The translations under genes were made by a program, and so were the position numbers. From Chamaelirium japonicum (taxonomy: Eukaryota > Streptophyta > Magnoliopsida > Liliales > Melanthiaceae): 64,000 nt of DNA. This document shows, piece after piece, positions 44,273 through 51,900 of the stretch. Where the stretch lies: assembly GCA_947650365.1 (NCBI GenBank), contig OX393556.1, forward strand, positions 80,418,579-80,482,578, read 5' to 3'. Numbering within the stretch: the first letter of the stretch is position 1; each line of letters begins with the position of its first letter. The notes beneath the pieces are model-generated. The model saw only the letters and a program-made list of their open reading frames with translations. It was not told the DNA's origin and made no database searches.

Positions 44273-44277
44273 CGATC
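44273..44277. repeat. Target-site duplication CGATC, left copy
   Basis: CGATC directly precedes the TGTT start of the left LTR and is repeated exactly after the AACA end of the right LTR (48975-48979). Five-bp duplications are usual for LTR retrotransposons. CGATC occurs in every canonical monomer, so the match alone is weak; the conserved satellite phase across the site supports it. Confidence 0.85.
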
Positions 44278-45185
44278 TGTTCGGGGGATTTTTTGCTGGT
44301 CCGTGCGGGCTACCTGCAAGACAGAGAAAAAGCGTAAGAACGGCTGGCTCCCTTTGGAGCGCAGACCCTCCGACGCTCAAGTCAGTCACGGGTGCACAAC
44401 GGCGAGCTGTTGTATACCAAAGTGGTAGGGAAATGGGATTCGAACCTGTACTATGGAGCCTGGGGGTGAGCATTTATAGCAATAGGCGACCTACCGTGGC
44501 CCGACACGTGGAGATTCTTTCCGGAGCCTTCTAGACCCCCACGATCTGGCTCGCGTGGGTCTGACAGTCCTTGGTACTCGCGCCCTGACATTCTGTCGTC
44601 AAGCCTGCCAGGCGGTTTAAGTGGGGGAGAGCATCTTTCTTGTCGTGGCCAGGTGGCTATTCCGGAATGTTCAAGTCTGGGCGGTCTCAGGGAGAAAGCA
44701 AAGGCAAGCTCGCCCTGCACTGCTCCGCCCTTTCGTCCATATTTATCAAGAGTCAGACCTCGCGGGAGCAACCTCTTCGATAAACAGGGGTCTGGGCGAG
44801 CTTGGACGAGCTCCTGAGCGAGCATGAGCGAGCTCCTGCGCGGGCTAGACGAGCTCCTGAGCGAGCATGGGCGAGCTCTTGCGCGAACTAGGCGAGCTCC
44901 TGGGCGAGCTTGGGCGAGCTCCTGCGCGAGCTAGGCGAGCTCCTGGGCGAGCTTGGGCGTGCTCCTGCGTGAGCTAGGCGAGCTTCTGAACGAGCTTATC
45001 GAGCTCCTAAGCAAACTAGGCGGGCTCCTGAGAGAGCTTAGGCGAGCTCCTAAACGAGCTTAGCGAGCTCCTGAACGAGCTTGCCCTGGGCCCCTTCAGC
45101 CCAATGTGGATCTCGCTCCACTGTCAAGATGATTTAGTGAGCACGGGGGCGCAAACTCCTGGGCGAGTTTCAGCTACCCCGAACA
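44278..45185 (-). repeat. 3' LTR of the retrotransposon (908 bp)
   Basis: Same length and structure as 48067-48974. In element direction it begins at 45185 directly after the polypurine tract and ends at 44278 against the CGATC target duplication. Using the commonly quoted grass rate of 1.3e-8 substitutions per site per year, 2.5% divergence would be about 1 million years; the species and its true rate are unknown. Confidence 0.93.
44795..45086 (-). repeat. U3 tandem repeat, copy in the 3' LTR
   Basis: Equivalent of 48584-48875, shifted by 3789 bp. About 13 units are present; the last four or five have drifted, with GAGCTTCTG, GGGCTCCTG and similar variants. Seven of the 23 LTR differences fall in this stretch. 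Confidence 0.8.
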
Positions 45186-45188
45186 TTA

Positions 45189-45197
45189 CCCCCTCCT
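45189..45197 (-). other. Polypurine tract (minus strand AGGAGGGGG)
   Basis: On the minus strand AGGAGGGGG is followed by TAA and then the TGTT start of the 3' LTR. This is the expected plus-strand priming site and agrees with the primer-binding site on element direction. Confidence 0.75.
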
Positions 45198-45199
45198 GA

Positions 45200-45298
45200 G
45201 GGAGCGACCAAGGAGACTTTGACGCTTGCTCAGGAGTCTTATTGCACACGACGGTTGGATTGGGAATACCAGGCAGTGGCGACCTCCACCTTGTGGAT
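45200..45298. other. Unique spacer between polypurine tract and 146-bp array
   Basis: About 100 bp of GC-rich sequence with no feature I can identify. Its right end grades into the diverged first unit of the tandem array. Confidence 0.5.
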
Positions 45299-46200
45299 TG
45301 CGGGCACTTGTGGTGGGTGGTCTGTGCCGAGAGCTTTGACTGCCAGTATTTCACAAACGCTGGACGGGCCGGGAGCGTCAGCCACGAGCGATCTCCTTCC
45401 GGTGCGAGCTCATCACACGCGGTTAGGGTCGGCGTCGGGCGAGCTGCGGGCTCCAGCCGTGGGCGATTTGCGCCGAGAGCTTTGACTGCCAGTATTTCAC
45501 AAACGCTGGGCGAGCCGGGAGCGTCAGCCACAAGCGATCTCCTTCCGGTGCGAGCTTATCACACGCGGTCAGGGTCTGCCTCGAGCGAGTTGCGGGCACC
45601 TGCCGCGAGCGGTCTGCGTCGAGAGTTTTGACTCCCAGTATTTCACAAACGCTGGGCGGGCCGGGAGCGTCAGCCACGAGCGATCTCCTTCCGGTGCGAG
45701 CTCATCACACGCGGTCAGGGTCGGCGTCGGGCGAGCTGCGGGCTCCAGCCGTGGGCGATTTGCGCCGAGAGCTTTGACTGCCAGTATTTCACAAACGCTG
45801 GGCGGGCCGGGAGCGTCAGCCACGAGCGATCTCCTTCCGGTGCGAGCTCATCACACACGGTCAGGGTCGGCGTCGGGCGAGCTGCGGGCTCCAGCCGTGG
45901 GCGATTTGCGCCGAGAGCTTTGACTGCCAGTATTTCACAAACACTGGGCGGGCCGGGAGCGTCAGCCACGAGCGATCTCCTTCCGGTGCGAGCTTGTCAC
46001 ACGCGGTCAGGGTCTGCCTCGAGCGAGCTGCGGGCACCTGCCGCGAGCAGTCTGCGTCGAGAGTTTTGACTCCCAGTATTTCACAAACGCTGGGCGGGCC
46101 GGGAGCGTCAGCCACGAGCGATCTCCTTCCGGTGCGAGCTTGTCACACGTGGTCAGGGTCTGCCTCGAGCGAGCTGCGGGCACCTACCGCGAGCGGTCTT
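45299..46200 (-). repeat. 146-bp tandem array in the 3' untranslated region of the element
   Basis: The landmark TCACAAAC recurs at 45351, 45497, 45643, 45789, 45935 and 46081, exactly 146 bp apart, giving about 6.2 units. Two subtypes exist: type A (GGGTCGGCGTCGGGCGAG, GCTCCAGCCGTGGG) and type B (GGGTCTGCCTCGAGCGAG, GCACCTGCCGCGAG). In plus-strand order the units run A, B, A, A, B, B(partial), after a diverged first half unit. The unit length is not a multiple of three, so the repeated 84-residue minus-strand frames shift with every unit and are not a repeat protein. The array lies between the antisense gene's promoter and the 3' LTR. Confidence 0.92.
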
Positions 46201-46305
46201 GTGACTTGGGTATCGCGCCAAATCTCCAACGGTCGCTTCACCTTAACTACGGCGCGAGGCTTAATGTTGATACAGCGAATCTCATCATGAGATCCCGATC
46301 AGCGC

Positions 46306-46319
46306 GAGACACGTGTCTC
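46306..46319 (+). promoter_or_regulatory. 14-bp palindrome with G-box core and flanking TGTCTC elements
   Basis: GAGACACGTGTCTC is perfectly self-complementary. Its centre CACGTG (46310-46315) is a G-box, bound by plant bZIP or bHLH factors. Each half also forms TGTCTC/GAGACA, the classic auxin-response motif. It lies about 190 bp upstream of the TATA box. Function is inferred from motif only. Confidence 0.45.
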
Positions 46320-46389
46320 CTCCTCATTCGCTCTTCTTTTGTCAGTAAATGACAGTGTCGGCGCCGGCGCAGCCTTTCCCACGCATGGC

Positions 46390-46397
46390 CCACGTGG
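46390..46397 (+). promoter_or_regulatory. Second G-box (CCACGTGG)
   Basis: A perfect 8-bp palindrome with a CACGTG core, 81 bp downstream of the first G-box and 110 bp upstream of the TATA box. A CCAAT-box complement (ATTGG) follows at about 46407. Together these give the antisense gene a compact promoter-like region at 46203-46540. Confidence 0.5.
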
Positions 46398-46506
46398 CGC
46401 TCGACGATTGGAAAGAAGCGAGCTGTCGCTTCGATCGCCATCACGTCGCCTCGCCGTGCGCGCTCGGGTATTAACTGCGGCTCGATCCACCTGCCTCTCA
46501 CTCGTC

Positions 46507-46514
46507 TATAAATA
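46507..46514 (+). promoter_or_regulatory. TATA box of the antisense gene (TATAAATA)
   Basis: CTATAAATAGGGG is a strong plant TATA box, 94 bp upstream of the chosen ATG, which predicts a start near 46537-46545. The leader to 46600 is CT-rich. An out-of-frame ATG at 46543 opens a short upstream frame that overlaps the main start; it is translated only if transcription begins before it. Confidence 0.7.
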
Positions 46515-46600
46515 GGGGATGGGGGGCGATAATTACCGTCGCATGAAAACAGCTCTCCCTTCCTTCTTTGCTTTCAGCTTGCCTTTGCTTTTCTGCTTTC

Positions 46601-47398
46601 ATGGCCTCCGCTGTCGATGCTGCTGTCGCTGCTGCTGCCGCTGCCGCCCAAGCTTCTGAGCCCGCCGCAGAGAGGGCGGTGGTCTGGCTGCAAAACCCGA
46701 GTGGGGTGCTCGTTGGGGACAGTATCCGGGCGGCGATCGATCTCCCTCAAGAGATCCTCGTCACCGAGATGCCACTCTCGGGGAGGCCACCCCAGGGCAC
46801 AGTAGCTTCTGTCGGGCTACTGTGGTCCGGGCTGCGGTTCCCCCTGAATCATCTCGTCGGGGAGCTCCTGGAGTTGACGGGGCTTTGCCCTGCTCAGCTC
46901 TCAGGAAACTCCTGGGGGATACTTTACGGGCTGTCCCAGCTGGAGACCGCCCTGAAGGCGAGGATCCCGCTAAGCTATCTGCTCAAAAAGTGGCTCCTCA
47001 AGCCCTCGTCGGTCTTCAACTCCGCGGGCTGCGGCTACTTCTACCTCGCTGGGCGACCTGGCGAGGTGCTTCCCTTCTCCACTATCGAGAGTAAGGAGCG
47101 CCACTGGAAGGACTATCCTTTCGTGGCGGTTGGTGACTGGCGCGGGCGGTTCAGCGGAGTCCCGGCTCACCCCGGGGTTCCCCCGACGGCGGTCTTCCGA
47201 GAGATCTCCTTCTACAAGGCGGGGAAGAAGAAGTGCATCGCTCCCGACCGGGAGCGATCTCTGGACGAGGCGATCCTCCATTACCTCGGTGGGCGGACTC
47301 CGGAGAAGATCACCGCTCCCGACTTTGTCTTCCAGCTGAAGGACGGGAAGACCGGCGCTATTCTGCTGAAGCAGAAGATCGTCCGGAAGAAAAAATAG
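46601..47398 (+). CDS. Antisense-ORF protein of the retrotransposon, putative gypsy-type transposon (PF04195-like)
   Basis: 265 residues. The plus-strand frame is antisense to the element. It is open from 46568, but the first ATG is 46601, in the good plant context TTTCATGGCC, so that start is used. Residues 5-16 are almost pure alanine. A folded region follows: GLRFPLNHLVGELLELTG at 78-95, CPAQLSGNSWGILYGL at 96-111, YFYLAGRPG at 146-154 and HWKDYPFVAVGDW at 168-180. The pattern of a hydrophobic PL..LV.ELL helix, the P.QL..NSW.IL motif and a later aromatic FYL and W/F-rich segment is typical, in my recollection, of the plant family labelled 'putative gypsy type transposon'. That family has no proven enzymatic activity, and I assign none. 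The tail is Lys-rich (KKK). It has its own TATA box upstream and is intact. A Pro/Ala-rich second frame overlaps its end. Confidence 0.75.
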   Translation: MASAVDAAVAAAAAAAQASEPAAERAVVWLQNPSGVLVGDSIRAAIDLPQEILVTEMPLSGRPPQGTVASVGLLWSGLRFPLNHLVGELLELTGLCPAQLSGNSWGILYGLSQLETALKARIPLSYLLKKWLLKPSSVFNSAGCGYFYLAGRPGEVLPFSTIESKERHWKDYPFVAVGDWRGRFSGVPAHPGVPPTAVFREISFYKAGKKKCIAPDRERSLDEAILHYLGGRTPEKITAPDFVFQLKDGKTGAILLKQKIVRKKK

Positions 47399-48126
47399 GA
47401 GGAGGTCGGCGCTATTCCGCCGATGCAGAACGCTCCTCCCTTCAAAGGGGCCAGCAAGGGGGCAGGGAGCTCGGGAGGCAACCCCCGCTAGAAGACGATC
47501 CGGAGGCGGGCTTGGACTCGAAGCCTAGTTCGACGGACTCCGAGGAGGAGGCGCCAGGCTCTGAGGAGGAGGTGCCCGTCCCTCAAGCTCCTCGGGCGGA
47601 GCCCGCCGCTCCTGCCCAAGTGGAGAAACCCGCGGCTCCATCAGCTCCCGCACCAGGGGCGGGGCCGAGCGGGCAGGAGCTTCCACCTCCTCCCGCCGGG
47701 GTGGAGGTCCAGCAGGGCGGGGTGCCACCCTCTGCTCCTCGGGAAATTTCCTGCGAGGACAGTGGGCGAGAAACCCCCGCCGCCGCTGCGACCTCTACGC
47801 CCCTTGCAGCTTCCATATCCTCTCCTCTGCCCTCGTACTCTGGACGGGGCAAGGAGAAGGCGGACTTCCCGGAGGACATGCGGGACCTGGGGCTGAGGGG
47901 TCTCAACAGGAGGCTCGCTGCGCGCGGATCTTGCACGGGTCCTCGGTCGCCTGTGTCCCCTTATCGCCGGAGCCATCTTTGGGGTTACGAGGGCCGACGG
48001 CGCTCAATCGCGTGGTCGTGGGTGTTCTCACAGGAACCAGACGAAGATCCCACAGACGGTGCCAAATGTTTGGGGGATTTTTCGCTGGTCCGTGCGGGCT
48101 ACCTGCAAGACAGAGAAAAAGCGTAA
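47233..48126 (+). CDS. Acidic Pro/Ala-rich open frame, possible C-terminal part of the antisense gene
   Basis: Open for 297 codons in a different frame from 46601-47398 and overlapping its last 166 bases; I do not recognise a domain. The first ~55 codons are a shadow of the upstream gene. From about 47400 the frame looks coding-like: an acidic patch (PPLEDDPEAGLD, then SEEEAPGSEEEVP near 47540) followed by Pro/Ala-rich low-complexity sequence to about 47850. Past about 47880 it runs antisense to the possible gag start, and from 48067 into the LTR, so the real end is probably earlier. A frameshift or an intron near 47398 could join it to the upstream frame. A near-repeat of the sequence around 47353 (CGGCGCTATTCTGCTGAAGC) at about 47408 suggests a local duplication there. 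Confidence 0.3.
   Translation: MHRSRPGAISGRGDPPLPRWADSGEDHRSRLCLPAEGREDRRYSAEAEDRPEEKIGGGRRYSADAERSSLQRGQQGGRELGRQPPLEDDPEAGLDSKPSSTDSEEEAPGSEEEVPVPQAPRAEPAAPAQVEKPAAPSAPAPGAGPSGQELPPPPAGVEVQQGGVPPSAPREISCEDSGRETPAAAATSTPLAASISSPLPSYSGRGKEKADFPEDMRDLGLRGLNRRLAARGSCTGPRSPVSPYRRSHLWGYEGRRRSIAWSWVFSQEPDEDPTDGAKCLGDFSLVRAGYLQDREKA
47641..47976 (-). pseudogene. Possible gag N-terminal remnant
   Basis: The first ATG after the primer-binding site lies about 90 nt inside the 5' LTR in a strong plant start context (AAAGATGGC). The first ~35 residues are basic and then Pro-rich, with segments such as PRTRARSARSEPPVETP, which resembles the start of plant Ty3/gypsy Gag proteins as I remember them. After about residue 38 the frame becomes Gly/Arg-rich, without a capsid domain or zinc knuckle, and looks like the shadow of the plus-strand frame. 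I infer that a large deletion removed the rest of gag and all of pol, joining the gag start to the antisense gene region. The exact breakpoint cannot be placed; it may lie near 47870. It could instead be a chance frame. Confidence 0.35.
48047..48064 (-). other. Primer-binding site (minus strand)
   Basis: Two bases inside the 5' LTR the minus strand reads TGGCACCGTCTGTGGGAT. It begins with TGG, as needed to pair with a tRNA CCA end. I recall near-identical TGGCRCCGTCTGTGGGA sequences in this position in plant Ty3/gypsy elements. I cannot name the primer tRNA with certainty. No comparable site lies beside the other LTR, which fixes the element's direction. Confidence 0.8.
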
Positions 48127-48259
48127 GAACGGCTGGCACCCTTAGGAGCGCAGACCCTCCGACGCTCAAGTCAGTCACGGGTGCACAACGGCGAGCTGTT
48201 GTATACCAAAGTGGTAGGGAAATGGGATTTGAACCTGTACTATGGAGCCTGGGGGTGAG

Positions 48260-48267
48260 CATTTATA
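48260..48267 (-). promoter_or_regulatory. Candidate LTR TATA box (TATAAATG)
   Basis: Read on the minus strand the sequence is GCTATAAATGCTCACCCCC, about 710 bp into the 5' LTR. Transcription would start near 48230, leaving about 165 bp of R plus U5 before the primer-binding site. The motif is identical in the other LTR (44471-44478). A weaker alternative, TTGATAAATATGG, lies near 48525-48537. Confidence 0.45.
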
Positions 48268-48583
48268 GCAATAGGTGACCTACCGTGGCCCGACACATGG
48301 AGATTCTTTCCGGAGCCTTCTAGACCCCCACGATCTAGCTCGCGTGGGTCTGATAGTCCTTGGTACTCGTGCCCTGACATTCTGTCGTCAAGTCTGCCAG
48401 GCGGTTTGAGTGGGGGAGAGCATCTTTCTTGTCGTGGCCAGGTGGCTATTCCGGAATGTTCAAGTCTGGGCGGTCTCAGGGAGAAAGCAAAGGCAAGCTC
48501 GCCCTGCACTGCTCCGCCCTTTCGTCCATATTTATCAAGAGTCGGACCTCGCGGGAGCAACCTCTTCGATAAACAGGGGTCTG

Positions 48584-48875
48584 GGCGAGCTTGGACGAGC
48601 TCCTGAGCGAGCATGAGCGAGCTCCTGCGCGGGTTAGACGAGCTCCTGAGCGAGCATGGGCGAGCTCTTGCGCGAACTAGGTGAGCTCCTGGGCGAGCTT
48701 GGGCGAGCTCCTGTGCGAGCTAGGCGAGCTCCTGGGCGAGCTTGGGCGAGCTCCTGCGTGAGCTAGGCGAGCTTCTGAACGAGCTTATCGAGCTCCTAAG
48801 CAAACTGGGAAGGCTCCTGAGAGAGCTTAGGCGAGCTCCTAAACGAGCTTAGCGAGCTCCTGAACGAGCTTGCCC
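48584..48875 (-). repeat. U3 tandem repeat of alternating 21/22-bp units (43-bp composite)
   Basis: Degenerate GAGCTCCTG units recur about every 21 or 22 bp through this stretch. In the other LTR the starts are 44808, 44830, 44851, 44873, 44894, 44916, 44937, 44959 and onwards to 45065, mostly alternating 22 and 21. Both LTRs carry the whole set at the same places, so it predates this insertion. Such U3 repeats often act as enhancers in LTR elements; here that is inference. Confidence 0.8.
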
Positions 48876-48974
48876 TGGGCCCCTTCAGCCCAATGTGGAT
48901 CTCGCTCCACTGTCAAGATGATTTAGTGAGCACGGGGGCGCGAACTCCTGGGTGAGTTTCAGCTACCCCCAACA

Positions 48975-48979
48975 CGATC
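48975..48979. repeat. Target-site duplication CGATC, right copy
   Basis: Exact partner of 44273-44277. Removing the element and one copy restores a normal satellite monomer reading CATACGATCTATTCTAATTC. Confidence 0.85.
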
Positions 48980-51900
48980 TATTCTAATTCATTCATACAA
49001 TCCATTCTAATTCTTTCACACGATCCATTCTAATTCATTCGCACGATCCATTCTAATTCATTCGCACAATCCATTCTAATTCATTCGCACGATCCATTCT
49101 AATTCACTAATACGATCCATTCTAATACATTCATACGATCCATTCTAATTCATTTGCACGAATATATCCATTCTAATTCATTCGTACGATCCATTCTAAT
49201 TCATTCGCACGAATGTAACCATTCTAATTAATTCGTACAATCCATTCTAATTCATTCGCACAAAAGTATCCATTCTAATTCATTCATACGATCCATTCTA
49301 ATTCATTCGCACGATCCATTCTAATTCATTCGTACGATCCATTCTAATTCTTTCACACGATCCATTCTAATTCATTCGTACGATCCATTCTAATTCATTC
49401 GCACGATCCATTCTAATTCATTCATAGGATCCATTCTAATTCATTCATACGATCTATTCTAATTCTTTCGCACGAATGTATCCATTCTAATTCATTCGCA
49501 CGAATGTATCCATTCTAATTCATTCGTACGATCCATTCTAATTCATTCATACGATCCATTCTAATTCATTCATACAATGCATTCTAATTCATTCATACGA
49601 TCCATTCTAATTCATTTGCACGAATATATCCATTCTAATTCATTCGTACGATCCATTCTAATTCCTTCGTACGATCCATTCTAATTCATTCGTACGATCA
49701 ATTCTAATTCATTCGTACGATCCATTCTAATTCATTCGTACAAATGTATTAGAATGGATAGTAATAATGAATTAGAATAGATCGTATGAATGAATTAGAA
49801 TAGATCGTACGATTGAATTAGAATGGATCATACGAATGAACTAGAATGGATACATTCATGCGAATGAATTAGAATGGATCGTACGAATGAATTAGAATGG
49901 ATCTTACGAATGAAATAGAATAGATTGTACGAATGAATTAGAATGGATTCGTACGAATGAATTAGAATGGATCATACGAATGAATTAGAATGGATCGTAC
50001 GAATTAATTAGAATGGATACATTCGTGCGAATGAATTAGAATGGATTGTTTGAATGAATTAGAATGGATCGTACGAATGAATTAGAATGGATCATTCGAA
50101 TTAATTAGAATGGATCATACGAATGAATTAGAATGGATCGTACGAATGAATTAGAATGGATCGTACGAATGAACTAGAATGGATCGTACGAATGAACTAG
50201 AATGGATACATTCGTGTGAATGAATTAGAATAGATCGTACGAATGAATTAGAATGGATCGTACGAATGAACTAGAATGGATACATTCGTGCGAATGAATT
50301 AGAATGGATCGTACGAATGAATTAGAATGGATCGTACGAATGAATTAGAATGGATCTTACGAATGAATTAGAATGGATCGTACGAATGAATTAGAATGGA
50401 TCGTACGAATGGATTAGAATGGATCCTACGAATGGATTAGAATGGATACCTTTGTGCATATGAATTAGAATGGATCGTACGAATGAATTAGAATGGATCA
50501 TATTAATGAATTAGAATGGATCGTACGAATGAATTAGAATGGATACATTCGTGCGAATGAATTAGAATGGATCGTGCGAATCCATTAGACTGGATCGTGC
50601 GAATGAATAAGAATGGATCATACGAATGAATTAGAATGGATCGTACGAATTAATTAGAATGGATACATTCGTGCGAATGAATTAGAATGGATTGTATGAA
50701 TGAATTAGAATGGATCGTACGAATGAATTAGAATGGATCGTACGAATTAATTAGAATGGATCGTACGAACGAATTAGAATGGATTGTACGAATGAATTAG
50801 AATGGATCGTACGAATGAGTTAGAATTGATCGTACGAATGAATTAGAATGGATAGATTCGTACGAATGAATTAGAATGGATACATTCGTGCGAAAGAATT
50901 AGAATAGATCGTATGAATGAATTAGAATGGATCCTATGAATGAATTAGAATGGATCGTGCGAATGAATTAGAATGGATCGTACGAATGAATTAGAATGGA
51001 TCGTGGGAAAGAATTAGAATGGATCGTACGAATGAATTAGAATGGATCGTGCGAATGAATTAGAATGGATCGTACGAATGAATTAGAATGGATACATTTG
51101 CGCGAATTAATTAGAATGGATCGTACGAATGAATTAGAATGGTTACATTCGTGCGAATGAATTAGAATGGATCGTACGAATGAATTAGAATGGATCATAC
51201 GAAAGAGTAAGAATGGATCATACGAATGAGTAAGAATGGATCGTACGAATGAATTAGAATGGATCGTACGAATGAATTAGAATGAATTAGAATGGATCGT
51301 GCGAATGAATTAGAATGGATCGTACGAAAGAATTAGAATCGATACATTTGTGCGAATGAATTAGAATGGATCGTACGAATGAATTAGAATGGATCGTATG
51401 AATGAATTAGAATAGATCGTACGAATAAATTAGAATGGATCGTGCGAATGAGTTAGAATGGATCGTACGAATGAATTAGAATGGATCGTACGAATGAATT
51501 AGAATGGATACATTCGCGCGAATGAATTAGAATGGATCGTACGAATGAATTAGAATGGATCGTGCGAATGAATTAGAATGGATCGTACGAATGAATTAGA
51601 ATAGATCGTACGAATGAACTAGAATGGATACATTCGTGCGAATGAATTAGAATGGATCGTACGAATGAATTAGAATGGATCGTACGAATGAATTAGAATG
51701 GATTTTATGAATGAATTAGAATGGATCGTACGAATAAATTAGAATGGATCGTATGAATCGTTTAGAATGGATACATTCGTGAGAATGAATTAGAATGGAT
51801 CGGACGAATGAATTAGAATGGATCGTACGAATGAATTAGAATGGATCAAATGAATGAATTAGAATGGTTACATTCATGCGAATGAATTAGAATGGATCGT

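Larger units (their letters stand above)
34435..44277. repeat. 23/28-bp satellite array, segment 5 (left flank of the retrotransposon)
   Basis: Same satellite, no gene. Approximate orientation map: F 34435-35773, R 35774-37402, F 37403-38517, R 38518-39471, F 39472-39855, R 39856-40008, F 40009-42220 (R island 40252-40272), R 42221-42606, F 42607-44277. The F block from 40218 to about 41100 is the reverse complement of the R block at about 1110-2015. The array is cut at 44277 by the LTR element and resumes in the same phase and orientation at 48975. Confidence 0.96.
44278..48974 (-). mobile_element. Non-autonomous Ty3/gypsy-type LTR retrotransposon (LARD-like, probable Tat lineage)
   Basis: A 4697-bp complete element with two 908-bp LTRs, TG...CA ends, a 5-bp target-site duplication, a primer-binding site and a polypurine tract. 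The two priming sites fix its direction on the minus strand. The 2881-bp interior has no reverse transcriptase, integrase or protease frame, so it would have depended on a partner element. From its 5' end the interior holds a short leader, a possible gag N-terminus, an antisense gene on the plus strand and a 146-bp tandem array next to the 3' LTR. Antisense extra ORFs and variable tandem repeats near the 3' LTR are known for Tat-lineage elements such as Grande and Ogre relatives; assignment to that lineage is inference. Its GC-rich composition contrasts sharply with the AT-rich satellite around it. Confidence 0.92.
48067..48974 (-). repeat. 5' LTR of the retrotransposon (908 bp)
   Basis: In element direction it starts TGTTGGGGGTAGCTG at 48974 and ends CCCCCAAACA at 48067, so its ends are near-inverted. 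It pairs with 44278-45185 without indels. By hand count 23 of 908 positions differ (2.5%), 18 of them transitions. Next to it lies the primer-binding site, which makes this the 5' LTR. The first part (U3) carries a 21/22-bp tandem repeat, and a TATA-like motif lies about 710 bp in. Short open frames inside the LTR (for example around 48240-48614) have no coding signature. Confidence 0.93.

Noticed and set aside
1..44277. CRISPR array
   Set aside because: Units are contiguous 23/28-bp repeats with no unique spacers, occur on both strands, and lie in a plant-like genome.
1..44277. Telomere repeats or human-type ATTCC satellite
   Set aside because: No TTTAGGG runs are present. The ATTC steps resemble pentamer satellites only superficially; the period is 23 bp, and the inserted element is plant-like.
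44425..44460. Complete tRNA gene
   Set aside because: Only a B-box-like stretch is present; the T-stem pairs poorly, and there is no A-box, anticodon arm or acceptor stem.
45252..45290. Plus-strand primer-binding site near TGGATTGGG or TGGCGACC
   Set aside because: These lie 70-90 bp from the LTR edge and match no remembered primer site, while a well-placed minus-strand site exists at 48047-48064.
45423..46115. Overlapping 84-residue minus-strand frames starting MADAPGPPSVCEIL
   Set aside because: They arise once per 146-bp unit in shifting frames because 146 is not divisible by three. They are a by-product of the tandem array.
46247..46501. Minus-strand 84-codon frame over the antisense gene's promoter
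   Set aside because: It overlaps the G-box and TATA region, has no recognisable domain, and is short enough to be chance in GC-rich DNA.
48240..48614. Minus- and plus-strand frames inside the LTRs, present in both copies (also 44264-44827)
   Set aside because: They lie in non-coding LTR sequence, cross the TATA-like motif and U3 repeats, and show no domain.
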